From JAZDLC01 sp043802345 (GTDB taxonomy: Bacteria; Planctomycetota; B15-G4; JADJEK01): DNA of 11,227 nt. The translations under genes were made by a program, and so were the position numbers. The notes beneath the pieces were generated by a model. The model searched no databases. It saw nothing but the letters and a program-made list of their open reading frames with translations, and was not told the origin of the DNA. The stretch lies in the NCBI GenBank assembly GCA_043802345.1, contig JAZDLC010000230.1:1-11227 (forward strand), written 5' to 3'. Below, piece by piece: positions 1 through 6,924 of the stretch (the stretch's first letter is position 1; every line of letters begins with the position of its first letter).

Positions 1-1
1 C

Positions 2-1927
2 ACCGAGCTGAGCGAGGCCCACGGCGGTGCGACTCTCTCGATCCGCTCCAGCGCCCTCGGCGAGGACCTCCATGCGTCGTTCGCCGGTCTGCACCAGAGT
101 CGCCTGGGTGTTCGTCCAGAGGACACACCGGAGGCATGCCGCCAGGTCATGGCGTCGCTGTTCTCCACTCAGGCGCTGGCCCACCGCGGCCACCAGGGGC
201 TTTCCGACGCCGACGCCGAGATGGCGGTCATCTTGCAGGTCATGGTGACTCCGGCGGCGAGCGGCGTGCTGTACACGCGGGATCCCCTCGGCGGCGAAGA
301 CGATCTCATGCTGGTCAGCGCGGTCCCCGGCCTGGGGCTCGGCCTCGGGGACGGCACCATCGACGCCGATGTGTACGCGATCAGGGCCGGCGACCCGCCG
401 GTCGTCAGCGTGCGGAACCTCGGCCAGCGGGATCACTACCTCGAACTCGGTCCCGCCGGTCCAAGGAGGCGCGAGCTCGACTCGCCGGACGCGATGCGCC
501 AGGCGCTACCGGCGGACGCCGTCCTTCAACTGGTCCGGCTGGGGGAGCGTCTCCAGGCGCTGCTCGGCGGACCGCTGGACGTCGAGTGGGTGCGGGATCG
601 CGAGGGACGCTTCTGGATCGTCCAGGCCCGGCCGCTGTCGGTGTTGGAGTGTGGCGGCGCCGCCGCGCGGGTCCGGGTGCGCGCGCCCGTGCTCCTCTCG
701 GGTGGCCAGACGGCCCGGCCGGGCGCCGCTTCCGGACCGGTGTTCATCGTGAGTGGGCCGGAGAACATGGCGGCCTTCCCGGCTGGCGCCGTGCTGGTGG
801 CGCGGGAGTCGTCGCCGTCGCTGGCGTCCCTGCTGCCCGCGGCCGTGGCGCTGATTACCGAGGTCGGTGGCGTGGCCGGCCATCTGGCCGCCCTGGCGCG
901 GGAGTATGGAGTGCCGGCGCTCCTCGGGGTCCGCGGGGCGCTTTCCCGGCTCTCCGCCGGTGAGATCGTGACCGTGGACGCTCTCGGCCGCAGGGTCTAC
1001 TCCGGGCGCGTGGGGGCGCTCCTGGACCAGAACGTATCGGTCCGGCGGGCCCGCTCCGCGGGGCAGGCGGAACCGATCTGGCTGATGGTGGCGCAGCTCG
1101 TCAGCCGGCTGAATCTCACCGATCCCCGCGCGCCGGACTTCAATCCGCGGGGGTGCCGGAGCTTCCACGACCTGATCCGCTTCATGCACGAGATGTCGTT
1201 CCGGGAGATGTTCAATCTGGGAGACGAGGTGGGCAAGACCGCCGGCGCCCAGGCCCGGCGCCTCGACGCGCGCCTCCCCTTTGAACTGTGGTTCATCGAT
1301 CTGGGAGGCGGGCTGGAGGCGGACGGCGCGGAGCGCCTGGAGCCTCGGGGAGTCATCTCGGGGCCCGGCGCGGCTTTCCTCCACGGGCTCCTCGATCCGC
1401 GCGTCCACGGGAACGGGCCGCGCCCCGTGAGCGTGAAGGGGCTGGCCTCGGTCTTCAGCGGTTCCCTCCTGACGCCGCCAAAGACGGGCCAGGAACGCGA
1501 TATCGGCAACCGCGCGTATGCGGTGGTGGGGGCCAGGTACCTCAACTTCAACTGCCGCGTGGGATACCACTTCACCGCCCTCGACTGCTACTCGGGAGCG
1601 CAGATCAACGACAACTACATCAGCTTCCGCTTCCACGGCGGCGCCGCCACCGAGGACCGGCGCTCGCTGCGGGCACAGATGGTCGAACGTATTCTGGAGG
1701 GGCTCGAGTTCGCGGTGGAGCGCAACGGCGACGCGGTGAGCGCCTTCCTGAAGAAGCGGCCTGCCGAGGAGATCGGAAAGGTCCTGGCCGAGATGGGGCG
1801 GCTGATCCTGTACACCCGCCAGATGGACATGCTCATGGACGGGCCGGCGATGGTCGAGTGGCTCGCCAAGGCATTCGCCCGCGGCAACTACGGTCTGAGC
1901 CGCACGGATCCGGAGTCAGGAGCATGA
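2..1927 (+). CDS. PEP synthase/dikinase-like protein, 5'-truncated by the window (paralog 1)
   Basis: The reading frame is open from base 2, so the N-terminus lies outside the window; 641 codons remain. Residues 1-212 are the later part of a PEP/pyruvate-dikinase nucleotide-binding domain (ATP-grasp-like). The signatures are IRSSALGED at 14-22, LDVEWV at 192-197 and the closing VQARPL at 207-212. Residues about 235-320 are the swivelling phosphohistidine domain: TEVGGVAGHLAALARE carries the expected catalytic His at residue 294. The usual C-terminal PEP/pyruvate TIM barrel (for example a GTNDLTQ-type motif) is not seen. In its place, residues about 340-630 form a region shared with the gene at 4002, containing HDLIRFMHE (389-397), IDLGGG (432-437), LNFNCRVGYH (514-523) and TRQMD (605-609). 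By comparison with that gene, about 220 N-terminal residues are missing. Family knowledge predicts ATP-dependent phosphorylation of the His and transfer to an acceptor. The acceptor is unknown and need not be pyruvate. The stop overlaps the next start (ATGA). Confidence 0.9.
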   Translation, partial: TELSEAHGGATLSIRSSALGEDLHASFAGLHQSRLGVRPEDTPEACRQVMASLFSTQALAHRGHQGLSDADAEMAVILQVMVTPAASGVLYTRDPLGGEDDLMLVSAVPGLGLGLGDGTIDADVYAIRAGDPPVVSVRNLGQRDHYLELGPAGPRRRELDSPDAMRQALPADAVLQLVRLGERLQALLGGPLDVEWVRDREGRFWIVQARPLSVLECGGAAARVRVRAPVLLSGGQTARPGAASGPVFIVSGPENMAAFPAGAVLVARESSPSLASLLPAAVALITEVGGVAGHLAALAREYGVPALLGVRGALSRLSAGEIVTVDALGRRVYSGRVGALLDQNVSVRRARSAGQAEPIWLMVAQLVSRLNLTDPRAPDFNPRGCRSFHDLIRFMHEMSFREMFNLGDEVGKTAGAQARRLDARLPFELWFIDLGGGLEADGAERLEPRGVISGPGAAFLHGLLDPRVHGNGPRPVSVKGLASVFSGSLLTPPKTGQERDIGNRAYAVVGARYLNFNCRVGYHFTALDCYSGAQINDNYISFRFHGGAATEDRRSLRAQMVERILEGLEFAVERNGDAVSAFLKKRPAEEIGKVLAEMGRLILYTRQMDMLMDGPAMVEWLAKAFARGNYGLSRTDPESGA

Positions 1928-3606
1928 TCCGGCCGTACGCACAGCTTGCCCGGCGCATGGTGCTGGTGGCGCTGCTGATCGCCCTGGTCCCCCTGAACGG
2001 CGTTGGGATCGGAATCTACTACTATTTCCAGCGCGCCAGCCGGGAGAACCTGAAGGAGGAGATGCTGTCGCGGGCGACCAACCGCGGCGGCGCCATCGCC
2101 CTGTTCCTGGCCGAGCGCACCTCGCTGATCGAGGTGCTGGCCCGTTCCGGCAAGCTGGCCGAGATCAGGGAACGGCGCGCGCTGACCAACCTCTTCCAGG
2201 TGCTGAACCGGCGCGCCTGGTCGTTCGTCGATCTGGGCGTGATCAATGCGCAGGGAGACCAGATCTGCTACGTGGGCCCGTACGAGCTGGAGAACCGGAA
2301 TTACCGGGAAGCCGAGTGGTTCGAGCTGGCGATGGAGCGTGGCGTCTACATCAGCGACGTCTTCATGGGGATCCGGAACATCCCGCACTTCGTCATCGCG
2401 GTGAAGCACGAGGGCGACGACGAGCCATGGGTGCTGCGGGCCACCATCGACTCCGAGGTGTTCAACCGCCTGGTGCGCAGTGTCCAGGTGGGGCGAAGCG
2501 GGGACGCGTACATCGTCGATGCGAAGGGGCGGCTGCAGACTCCGAGCCGCTTCGGCGGGGAAATCCTGAGTCCGTCGGGATTGGACGTCCCATCGATTCC
2601 CCCCGGCAAGAGCGTGTTGACAAGGAAGAATGGCGGCGGAAACACCGTCTTCAGCGCCTTCACGTGGATCCCCACCACCGACTGGCTGCTGGTGGTGGAC
2701 CAGGATCCTTCCGAGGTGCTGGCGCCTCTCAACCTGGCCCTCCGCGTAGGGATGGCCGTCCTGCTGACGGCGAACCTGCTCATTGTCGCCGCGGTGCTGC
2801 TGCTGGTCCGCCTGTTTGTGCGCCAGCTCCGGAAGAACGACCGCGAGCGGGCCGAGCTCGACGCCAACCTCGCTCATTCCGCGCGGCTGGTTTCCCTGGG
2901 ACGGATGGCCGCCGGTGTGGCCCACGAAATCAACAACCCGCTGGCGGCCATCGGTGAGCTCGCCGGCGAGCTGGAGGACCTCCTGGATCCCGACTTGTTG
3001 AAGCAGACTCAGGACGGCGAGCTGTGCCTCGGCAACCTGGTCAAGATCCAGGGCCAGGTGGAGCGGGTCCGCGACGTGACCCAGCGCATGCTCAAGTTCG
3101 CCAGGCGGATGGAGCCCCACCTCGAGGAGCTGGACATCAACAAGGTGGTGAAGGAGTCGTTTGCCTTCGTCGGCAAGGAGGCCAGCTTCCAGAACATCGA
3201 GGTCGAGCTGGAGCTGGACCCGGGCCTGCCGGCGTTCAAGGGGGATCGCGCGCAGATGCAGCAGGTGCTGTTGAACGTGATGAACAACGCGTTCGACGCC
3301 GCCGGGCAGGGCGGGCGGGTGGTGATCGCGACCGCCCGCGCCGGGGACTTCCTGGAGGTGCGGGTCAGCGACAGCGGGCCCGGAATTCCCCGCGAGGTGC
3401 GAGACCGCGTCTTCGACCCGTTCTTCACCACCAAGGCGCCGGGGGAGGGGACCGGCCTGGGGCTGTCGATCAGCCATTCGATCATGCAGAAGCTCGGCGG
3501 CGAGTTGACCTTTATCAGTCCCCCCGGCCAGGGCGCCACGTTCATCGCGAGGTTTCCTGGGTGCCTCCCGCGGCCCGACGAAGAAACCATGGAGGAAGAG
3601 TCATGA
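1924..3606 (+). CDS. Membrane sensor histidine kinase, Cache-like sensor, NtrB/DctB type
   Basis: This 560-residue protein starts at the ATG in the ATGA overlap, with GGAG eight bases upstream. A transmembrane segment at about 12-35 and a second at about 275-299 enclose a roughly 235-residue extracytoplasmic region. Its pattern (FVDLGVINAQGDQICYVGP; later GRSGDAYIVDAKGRLQTPS) fits a double-Cache small-ligand sensor. I see no HAMP domain; a short linker leads to the dimerisation helix. The H-box is AGVAHEINNPLAA, with phosphoacceptor His334. The ATPase domain has an N-box (NVMNNAFDA, Asn455), G1 (DSGPGIP, 483-489), F-box (FDPFFTTK) and G2 (GTGLGLS, 509-515). All catalytic motifs are intact, so it should autophosphorylate. 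The receiver protein that overlaps its stop codon is the obvious partner. The ligand is unknown. Lying between two dikinase-like genes, it may sense a signal linked to their function (inference). Confidence 0.95.
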   Translation: MIRPYAQLARRMVLVALLIALVPLNGVGIGIYYYFQRASRENLKEEMLSRATNRGGAIALFLAERTSLIEVLARSGKLAEIRERRALTNLFQVLNRRAWSFVDLGVINAQGDQICYVGPYELENRNYREAEWFELAMERGVYISDVFMGIRNIPHFVIAVKHEGDDEPWVLRATIDSEVFNRLVRSVQVGRSGDAYIVDAKGRLQTPSRFGGEILSPSGLDVPSIPPGKSVLTRKNGGGNTVFSAFTWIPTTDWLLVVDQDPSEVLAPLNLALRVGMAVLLTANLLIVAAVLLLVRLFVRQLRKNDRERAELDANLAHSARLVSLGRMAAGVAHEINNPLAAIGELAGELEDLLDPDLLKQTQDGELCLGNLVKIQGQVERVRDVTQRMLKFARRMEPHLEELDINKVVKESFAFVGKEASFQNIEVELELDPGLPAFKGDRAQMQQVLLNVMNNAFDAAGQGGRVVIATARAGDFLEVRVSDSGPGIPREVRDRVFDPFFTTKAPGEGTGLGLSISHSIMQKLGGELTFISPPGQGATFIARFPGCLPRPDEETMEEES

Positions 3607-3995
3607 GACAGTGCAAGGTTCTGGTGGTGGACGACGAGACTGACTTCCTCGATTCACTGGTCCGGCGGCTCTGCCGGCGGGGCCTGGAGGCAGTCGGGGT
3701 CACCAGCGGTGAAGCTGCCCTGGAGCGTTTGCCCAGGGAGCCATTCGACGTGGTGGTGCTCGACGTGAAGATGCCCGGCATGGACGGCATCGAGGTGCTG
3801 CGCCGCCTCAAGGAGAAGGGCATCCAGGTGGAGGTGATCCTTCTCACGGGCCACGCGTCGGTCGAATCGGGCGTCGACGGTGTCGAGCTGGGGGCGTTCG
3901 ACTATCTGATCAAGCCAGTGAAGCTGGACGACCTGATGGAGCGGATCCGCGACGCGGACGAGCGCGGTCAGCTCGTCCGCAAGACGGCCCCCTAG
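3603..3995 (+). CDS. Single-domain response regulator (stand-alone receiver)
   Basis: This 130-residue protein is almost entirely one CheY-like receiver domain. It has the acidic pair Asp10-Asp11 (VLVVDDE), phosphoacceptor Asp54 (VVLDVKMPGMDG), the switch Thr82 (ILLTGHAS) and Lys104 (YLIKPVK). Only about 20 residues follow the last helix, so there is no DNA-binding or enzymatic output domain. The start is supported by GGAGGA six bases upstream, and its ATG overlaps the kinase stop (ATGA), so translation is probably coupled. The next gene begins six bases after the stop. Receivers without an output domain work by protein-protein contact or as phosphorelay intermediates. Given the neighbours, likely partners are the upstream kinase (as phosphodonor) and possibly one of the flanking dikinase-like proteins as effector or phosphate partner (inference). 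No evidence in the window links it to transcription control. Confidence 0.95.
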   Translation: MRQCKVLVVDDETDFLDSLVRRLCRRGLEAVGVTSGEAALERLPREPFDVVVLDVKMPGMDGIEVLRRLKEKGIQVEVILLTGHASVESGVDGVELGAFDYLIKPVKLDDLMERIRDADERGQLVRKTAP

Positions 3996-4001
3996 GGACC
4001 C

Positions 4002-6566
4002 ATGAGCATCACCGACCGCATCCTACGCCTCTTCAGCAGCCAGTCGGAACCGGACCCGGCCGCTCTCGCCAGGCTGCGCGCCCGCATGGGGGCGCGCTTC
4101 CAGGACTACCGCGATCTCTTGAGATCGAACAATCGCGCCCTCACGTTGATGGCCGAACTGCAAGGAGGCGAGCAGCAAGAGGCGCCGATCACACCGGCCT
4201 TTCTGCGTGCCTCCGCCACCGGCCTGGCGGTCGCCGTGCGCTCGATGATCCGGCACCTCGACGCCCTGGCGCCGGACCGCTATCCGGAACTCCGGGAGCG
4301 CTTCGGAGAGATCCTGTGCGCCCTCGACGAGGTCGTCTGCGACGAGCGGCCGGCGCCGGACGGGCCGCTGGTGACCGATCTTGCCTTGCTGGACCGGGGG
4401 AAGGTCGAGCTGACGGGCCCCAAGATGGCGATGCTCGGCGAACTCCGGGCGCGGGGGTTGGAGGTGCCGGACGGGTTCGTCGTCACGACGGTCGCCTATG
4501 ACCGGTTGATCGCCCACAACCAGCTCCGTCCGGAAATCGACCGGCTGCTGCAGGTCCGCGGCGTGGAGCGGGTGGACGAGCTGTTCGCCGCCTGCTCGGC
4601 GTTGCAGGGACTGTTTACCGAGGCGGAGCTGCCGCCGGGGCTGGAACAGGAGATGGCGGCTGCCGCGCACGCGCTGCAGGAGGCGCACGGTCCCAAGCTG
4701 CGGCTGGCGGTACGCTCCAGCGCCCTGGGGGAGGATGCGTCGCATGCTTCGTTCGCCGGCCAGTTCCGCACCCTGCTGAACGTGCATCCGCGGGAACTTC
4801 CTGACGCCTACCGCGAGGTGGTGGCCAGCGCCTACAGTCCGGAGGCGTTGACCTACTACCGGCACCACGAGTTGCGGGATCAGGATCTGGCCATGGCGGT
4901 GGGCTGCCAGGTGATGATGCCGGGAATGGCCGGTGGCGTGGCTTACAGCTCCTCCCCCGTAGACCTAGCCGATCAGAGGGTCTGGATCAGTGCCTGCTGG
5001 GGACTGCCGAAGGGGGTCGTGGATGGCTCCGGGAACGCCGAGCAGATCGCGGTGGACCTGGCGACGTGGCAGGTGGAGCGATGGACCGGCGGGCAGGGGT
5101 GCATCTACCAATGTGATCCCCGGGGGGGTGTCCTGGCCACGCGCCTCCCGGCCGAGCTGGTCCGACAGTCGCCCCTTTCCGACCAACTGGCGCGCGAACT
5201 GGCGGCGCAGGCGCGGGAGCTGGAAGACGCGTTCGGCGGACCCCAGGATCTGGAGTGGGCCCTGACCAGCGATGACCGGCTGGTGTTCCTGCAGTGCCGT
5301 CCTTTGCATTGCGCGGCAAAGGGCAGCGCGCCGCTCTCCGTGGAAGCGCTGCCTCCGCCCCTGATCGTCGGGGGGCTCGGCGTGTCTCCGGGCGCCGCTG
5401 CCGGGAGGATCCACTGGGTCCGCACCGGGCAGGACGCGCTTGCCTTCCAGAAGGGCCAGGTCCTGGCGGTGGAGCGGCCGCTCCCCCGCTGGGCTTCACT
5501 GCTGGGTCGGGCGGCGGCGGTGCTGGCGACGGAGGGGAACCTGGCCGGCCACCTGGCAACCGTTGCGCGGGAATACGGAGTGCCGGCGCTGTTCGATCTC
5601 CGCGTCCCGCTTTACGGGTTGCCGCAGGGAACCGAAGTGACGGTGGACGCCGACCGCGGGGCGGTCTACCCGGGCCAGGTGCCCGAGCTGCTGGTTCCAC
5701 GCCAGCGACCGAGTGCCCCGCCGTCGCGGCTCAGGCTGGCTCTCCGCCGTCTCGTGGAGCTGGTGGTGCCGCTGCATCTCGTCGATCCCGCCGTTCCCGA
5801 ATTCAAGGCCTCGAACTGCCGGACGCTCCACGACATCACCCGCTTCTGCCACGAGCAGGCGGTGCAGGAGGTCTTCCGCGTTGAGGGAGGAAAGTTCCCC
5901 CAGGCGGCGGCGAAGCGGCTCTACTTCGATGTCCCGATGGACTGGCAGCTCATTGACCTCGGCGGCGGTTTCCACGCGGAAGTGAAGGAAAAGCACGTGC
6001 GTCTCGAGGAGATCGCCTGCCGGCCGTTCCTGGCCCTGTGGCAGGGCATGACCGCCGTGGAGTGGGCCGGACCGCCGGTGAGCGCCGGCGGGCTGGCCTC
6101 GGTGATCATGCAGTCCTCCATGCGCCCGGAGCTGGAGAACCGTTCCGGCTGGCCGGACGGCAACTACTTCCTGGTGGGAAGGGACTTCATGAACCTGCAG
6201 TCGCGGCTGGGGATGCACCTGGCATCGGTGGAGGCGCTGGCGGGCCAAGAGGCGGAAGAGAACTTCGTGATCTTCGCATTTCAGGGGGGCGGTGCCGACA
6301 TGTCCCGGCGGCAGGCGCGTCTCGAGCTGATGGGAAGCGTGCTGGAGGGGCTGGGATTCGACATGACCATCAAGATGGACGTGGGAAGGGCCCGGGCGGC
6401 AGGAGTGACCGCCGAGCGCGCCCTGAAGATGGTCCGTGCCCTCGGCTACCTGCTGATCCACACCCGCCAGCTCGACATGGCCATGACCGATTCACGCCTC
6501 GTGGTCGGCCATCGCGGGAAGATGGACGAGGACCTGCAGGCGCTCGAGCACTCCCCGATCCCGTGA
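4002..6566 (+). CDS. PEP synthase/dikinase-like protein lacking the PEP barrel (paralog 2)
   Basis: This 854-residue protein starts six bases after the receiver gene; no strong Shine-Dalgarno sequence is visible. Residues 1 to about 120 are a mainly helical leader of unknown role. The nucleotide-binding domain spans about 123-440, with TGPKMAMLGELRARGLEVPDGF (the Lys141 area matches the family's N-terminal Lys), VRSSALGED at 237-245, QDLEWA at 415-420 and LQCRPL at 430-435. The swivelling domain (about 453-560) keeps the His (His517), but the usual GG before it reads GN (TEGNLAGHLA). The C-terminal region (about 575-850) matches that of the gene at 2-1927: HDITRFCHE (610-618), IDLGGG (651-656), MNLQSRLGMH (730-739) and TRQLD (821-825). 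A PEP/pyruvate TIM barrel is not seen. Canonical phosphoenolpyruvate synthase is therefore unlikely. A dikinase acting on another acceptor, as in rifampin phosphotransferase, or a regulatory paralog are both possible. A hairpin follows the stop. Confidence 0.93.
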   Translation: MSITDRILRLFSSQSEPDPAALARLRARMGARFQDYRDLLRSNNRALTLMAELQGGEQQEAPITPAFLRASATGLAVAVRSMIRHLDALAPDRYPELRERFGEILCALDEVVCDERPAPDGPLVTDLALLDRGKVELTGPKMAMLGELRARGLEVPDGFVVTTVAYDRLIAHNQLRPEIDRLLQVRGVERVDELFAACSALQGLFTEAELPPGLEQEMAAAAHALQEAHGPKLRLAVRSSALGEDASHASFAGQFRTLLNVHPRELPDAYREVVASAYSPEALTYYRHHELRDQDLAMAVGCQVMMPGMAGGVAYSSSPVDLADQRVWISACWGLPKGVVDGSGNAEQIAVDLATWQVERWTGGQGCIYQCDPRGGVLATRLPAELVRQSPLSDQLARELAAQARELEDAFGGPQDLEWALTSDDRLVFLQCRPLHCAAKGSAPLSVEALPPPLIVGGLGVSPGAAAGRIHWVRTGQDALAFQKGQVLAVERPLPRWASLLGRAAAVLATEGNLAGHLATVAREYGVPALFDLRVPLYGLPQGTEVTVDADRGAVYPGQVPELLVPRQRPSAPPSRLRLALRRLVELVVPLHLVDPAVPEFKASNCRTLHDITRFCHEQAVQEVFRVEGGKFPQAAAKRLYFDVPMDWQLIDLGGGFHAEVKEKHVRLEEIACRPFLALWQGMTAVEWAGPPVSAGGLASVIMQSSMRPELENRSGWPDGNYFLVGRDFMNLQSRLGMHLASVEALAGQEAEENFVIFAFQGGGADMSRRQARLELMGSVLEGLGFDMTIKMDVGRARAAGVTAERALKMVRALGYLLIHTRQLDMAMTDSRLVVGHRGKMDEDLQALEHSPIP

Positions 6567-6576
6567 GGCACAGCGG

Positions 6577-6598
6577 CGTAGTCATAAGCGATGACACG
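6577..6598 (+). terminator. Hairpin just after paralog 2, possible weak terminator
   Basis: GTCAT, a five-base loop AAGCG, then ATGAC form a perfect stem at 6581-6595. CGT and ACG outside extend it to eight pairs with one bulged A. It begins about ten bases after the stop of the gene at 4002. There is no T-run behind it, so it is not a typical intrinsic terminator. Its place at the end of a four-gene unit is the main support. Confidence 0.3.
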
Positions 6599-6609
6599 AT
6601 AAGGCTCTA

Positions 6610-6622
6610 AGGGGTGACCCCT
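6610..6622. repeat. Short palindrome AGGGGT-G-ACCCCT
   Basis: The arms AGGGGT and ACCCCT are perfect reverse complements around a single G. As RNA the tip would have to open to a 3-5 base loop. As DNA it is a symmetric site that a dimeric regulator could bind, but nothing else supports that. It sits between the dikinase/two-component unit and the flavoprotein operon. Confidence 0.25.
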
Positions 6623-6792
6623 CCCACGCTCGGGCGCCAGACAGCCGCCCTTTGGGTCGCCATGATGATCCAGCGGCCGTGATGACAGGAAGAGGGGTCG
6701 GGAAGTGGGAGCGCGGTACAGGAAGCGTTGTCAAGAGACGATGGCGAACCTGCCGATGATCCTCCAGGAGGTGTCGGAGGAGACCTCGCTTC

Positions 6793-6924
6793 ATGCCAAC
6801 CGTCTGTCCGCTGTGCCGATTCGACCTGGAGAGGCTGATCGCTTCCTGCGATGTGAGCCGTGCCTTGCTTGACCGGTGGAGACCCGGTTCGGTGAGGAAG
6901 GAGGAGGGGGACCGCACGCGATGA
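6793..6924 (+). CDS. Doubtful 43-residue ORF with a CPLC motif, overlapping the flavoprotein start
   Basis: The ORF starts at ATG 6793, with GGAGGAG (6776-6782) ten bases upstream, and its TGA overlaps the next ATG (ATGA at 6921-6924), the same junction type as the real genes at 1924 and 3603. The peptide begins MPTVCPLCRFDLERL and ends in a charged tail. One CxxC pair is present, with a third Cys further on but no second pair, so a complete zinc ribbon is not seen. I do not recognise it. It may be a leader peptide coupling translation of the flavoprotein, a remnant, or chance. Another 43-codon frame (6741-6872) overlaps it without a clear ribosome-binding site. Confidence 0.25.
   Translation: MPTVCPLCRFDLERLIASCDVSRALLDRWRPGSVRKEEGDRTR

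Larger units (their letters stand above)
6567..6920. other. 354-base gap between the two gene clusters
   Basis: No convincing gene was found here. The gap has a hairpin at 6577-6598, a palindrome at 6610-6622, and ACCCCTCCCAC (from 6617) partly complementary to the GAGGGGT and GTGGGAG blocks near 6693-6712. It presumably holds the promoter of the downstream operon, but I could not find a convincing -35/-10 pair; a TTGTCA near 6729 lacks a matching -10. Two overlapping 43-codon ORFs in different frames (6741-6872 and 6793-6924) are present. The second is listed separately because it has a ribosome-binding site and overlaps the next gene. Confidence 0.6.

Noticed and set aside
506..1636. Long open frame on the - strand (376 codons)
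   Set aside because: It lies opposite the conserved dikinase-like gene, its product is low in pattern and rich in Arg, Pro and His, and it is explained by high-GC antisense frames.
1288..1923. In-frame upstream extension of the histidine kinase
   Set aside because: The extension overlaps the dikinase-like gene out of frame and gives Arg/Gly-rich sequence without domains; ATG 1924 has a ribosome-binding site and is followed directly by a membrane segment.
1888..3477. Long open frame on the - strand (529 codons)
   Set aside because: It is fully antisense to the histidine kinase, whose motifs are intact; the antisense product has no recognisable domain.
2..6566. Calling the two dikinase-like genes ppsA (phosphoenolpyruvate synthase)
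   Set aside because: The C-terminal PEP/pyruvate barrel motifs are missing in both and replaced by an unrecognised region, so a ppsA name would imply an unsupported reaction.
6869..6920. TTGACC at 6869 as a -35 box for the flavoprotein operon
   Set aside because: No -10-like sequence stands 16-18 bases downstream, and the ribosome-binding region follows too closely.
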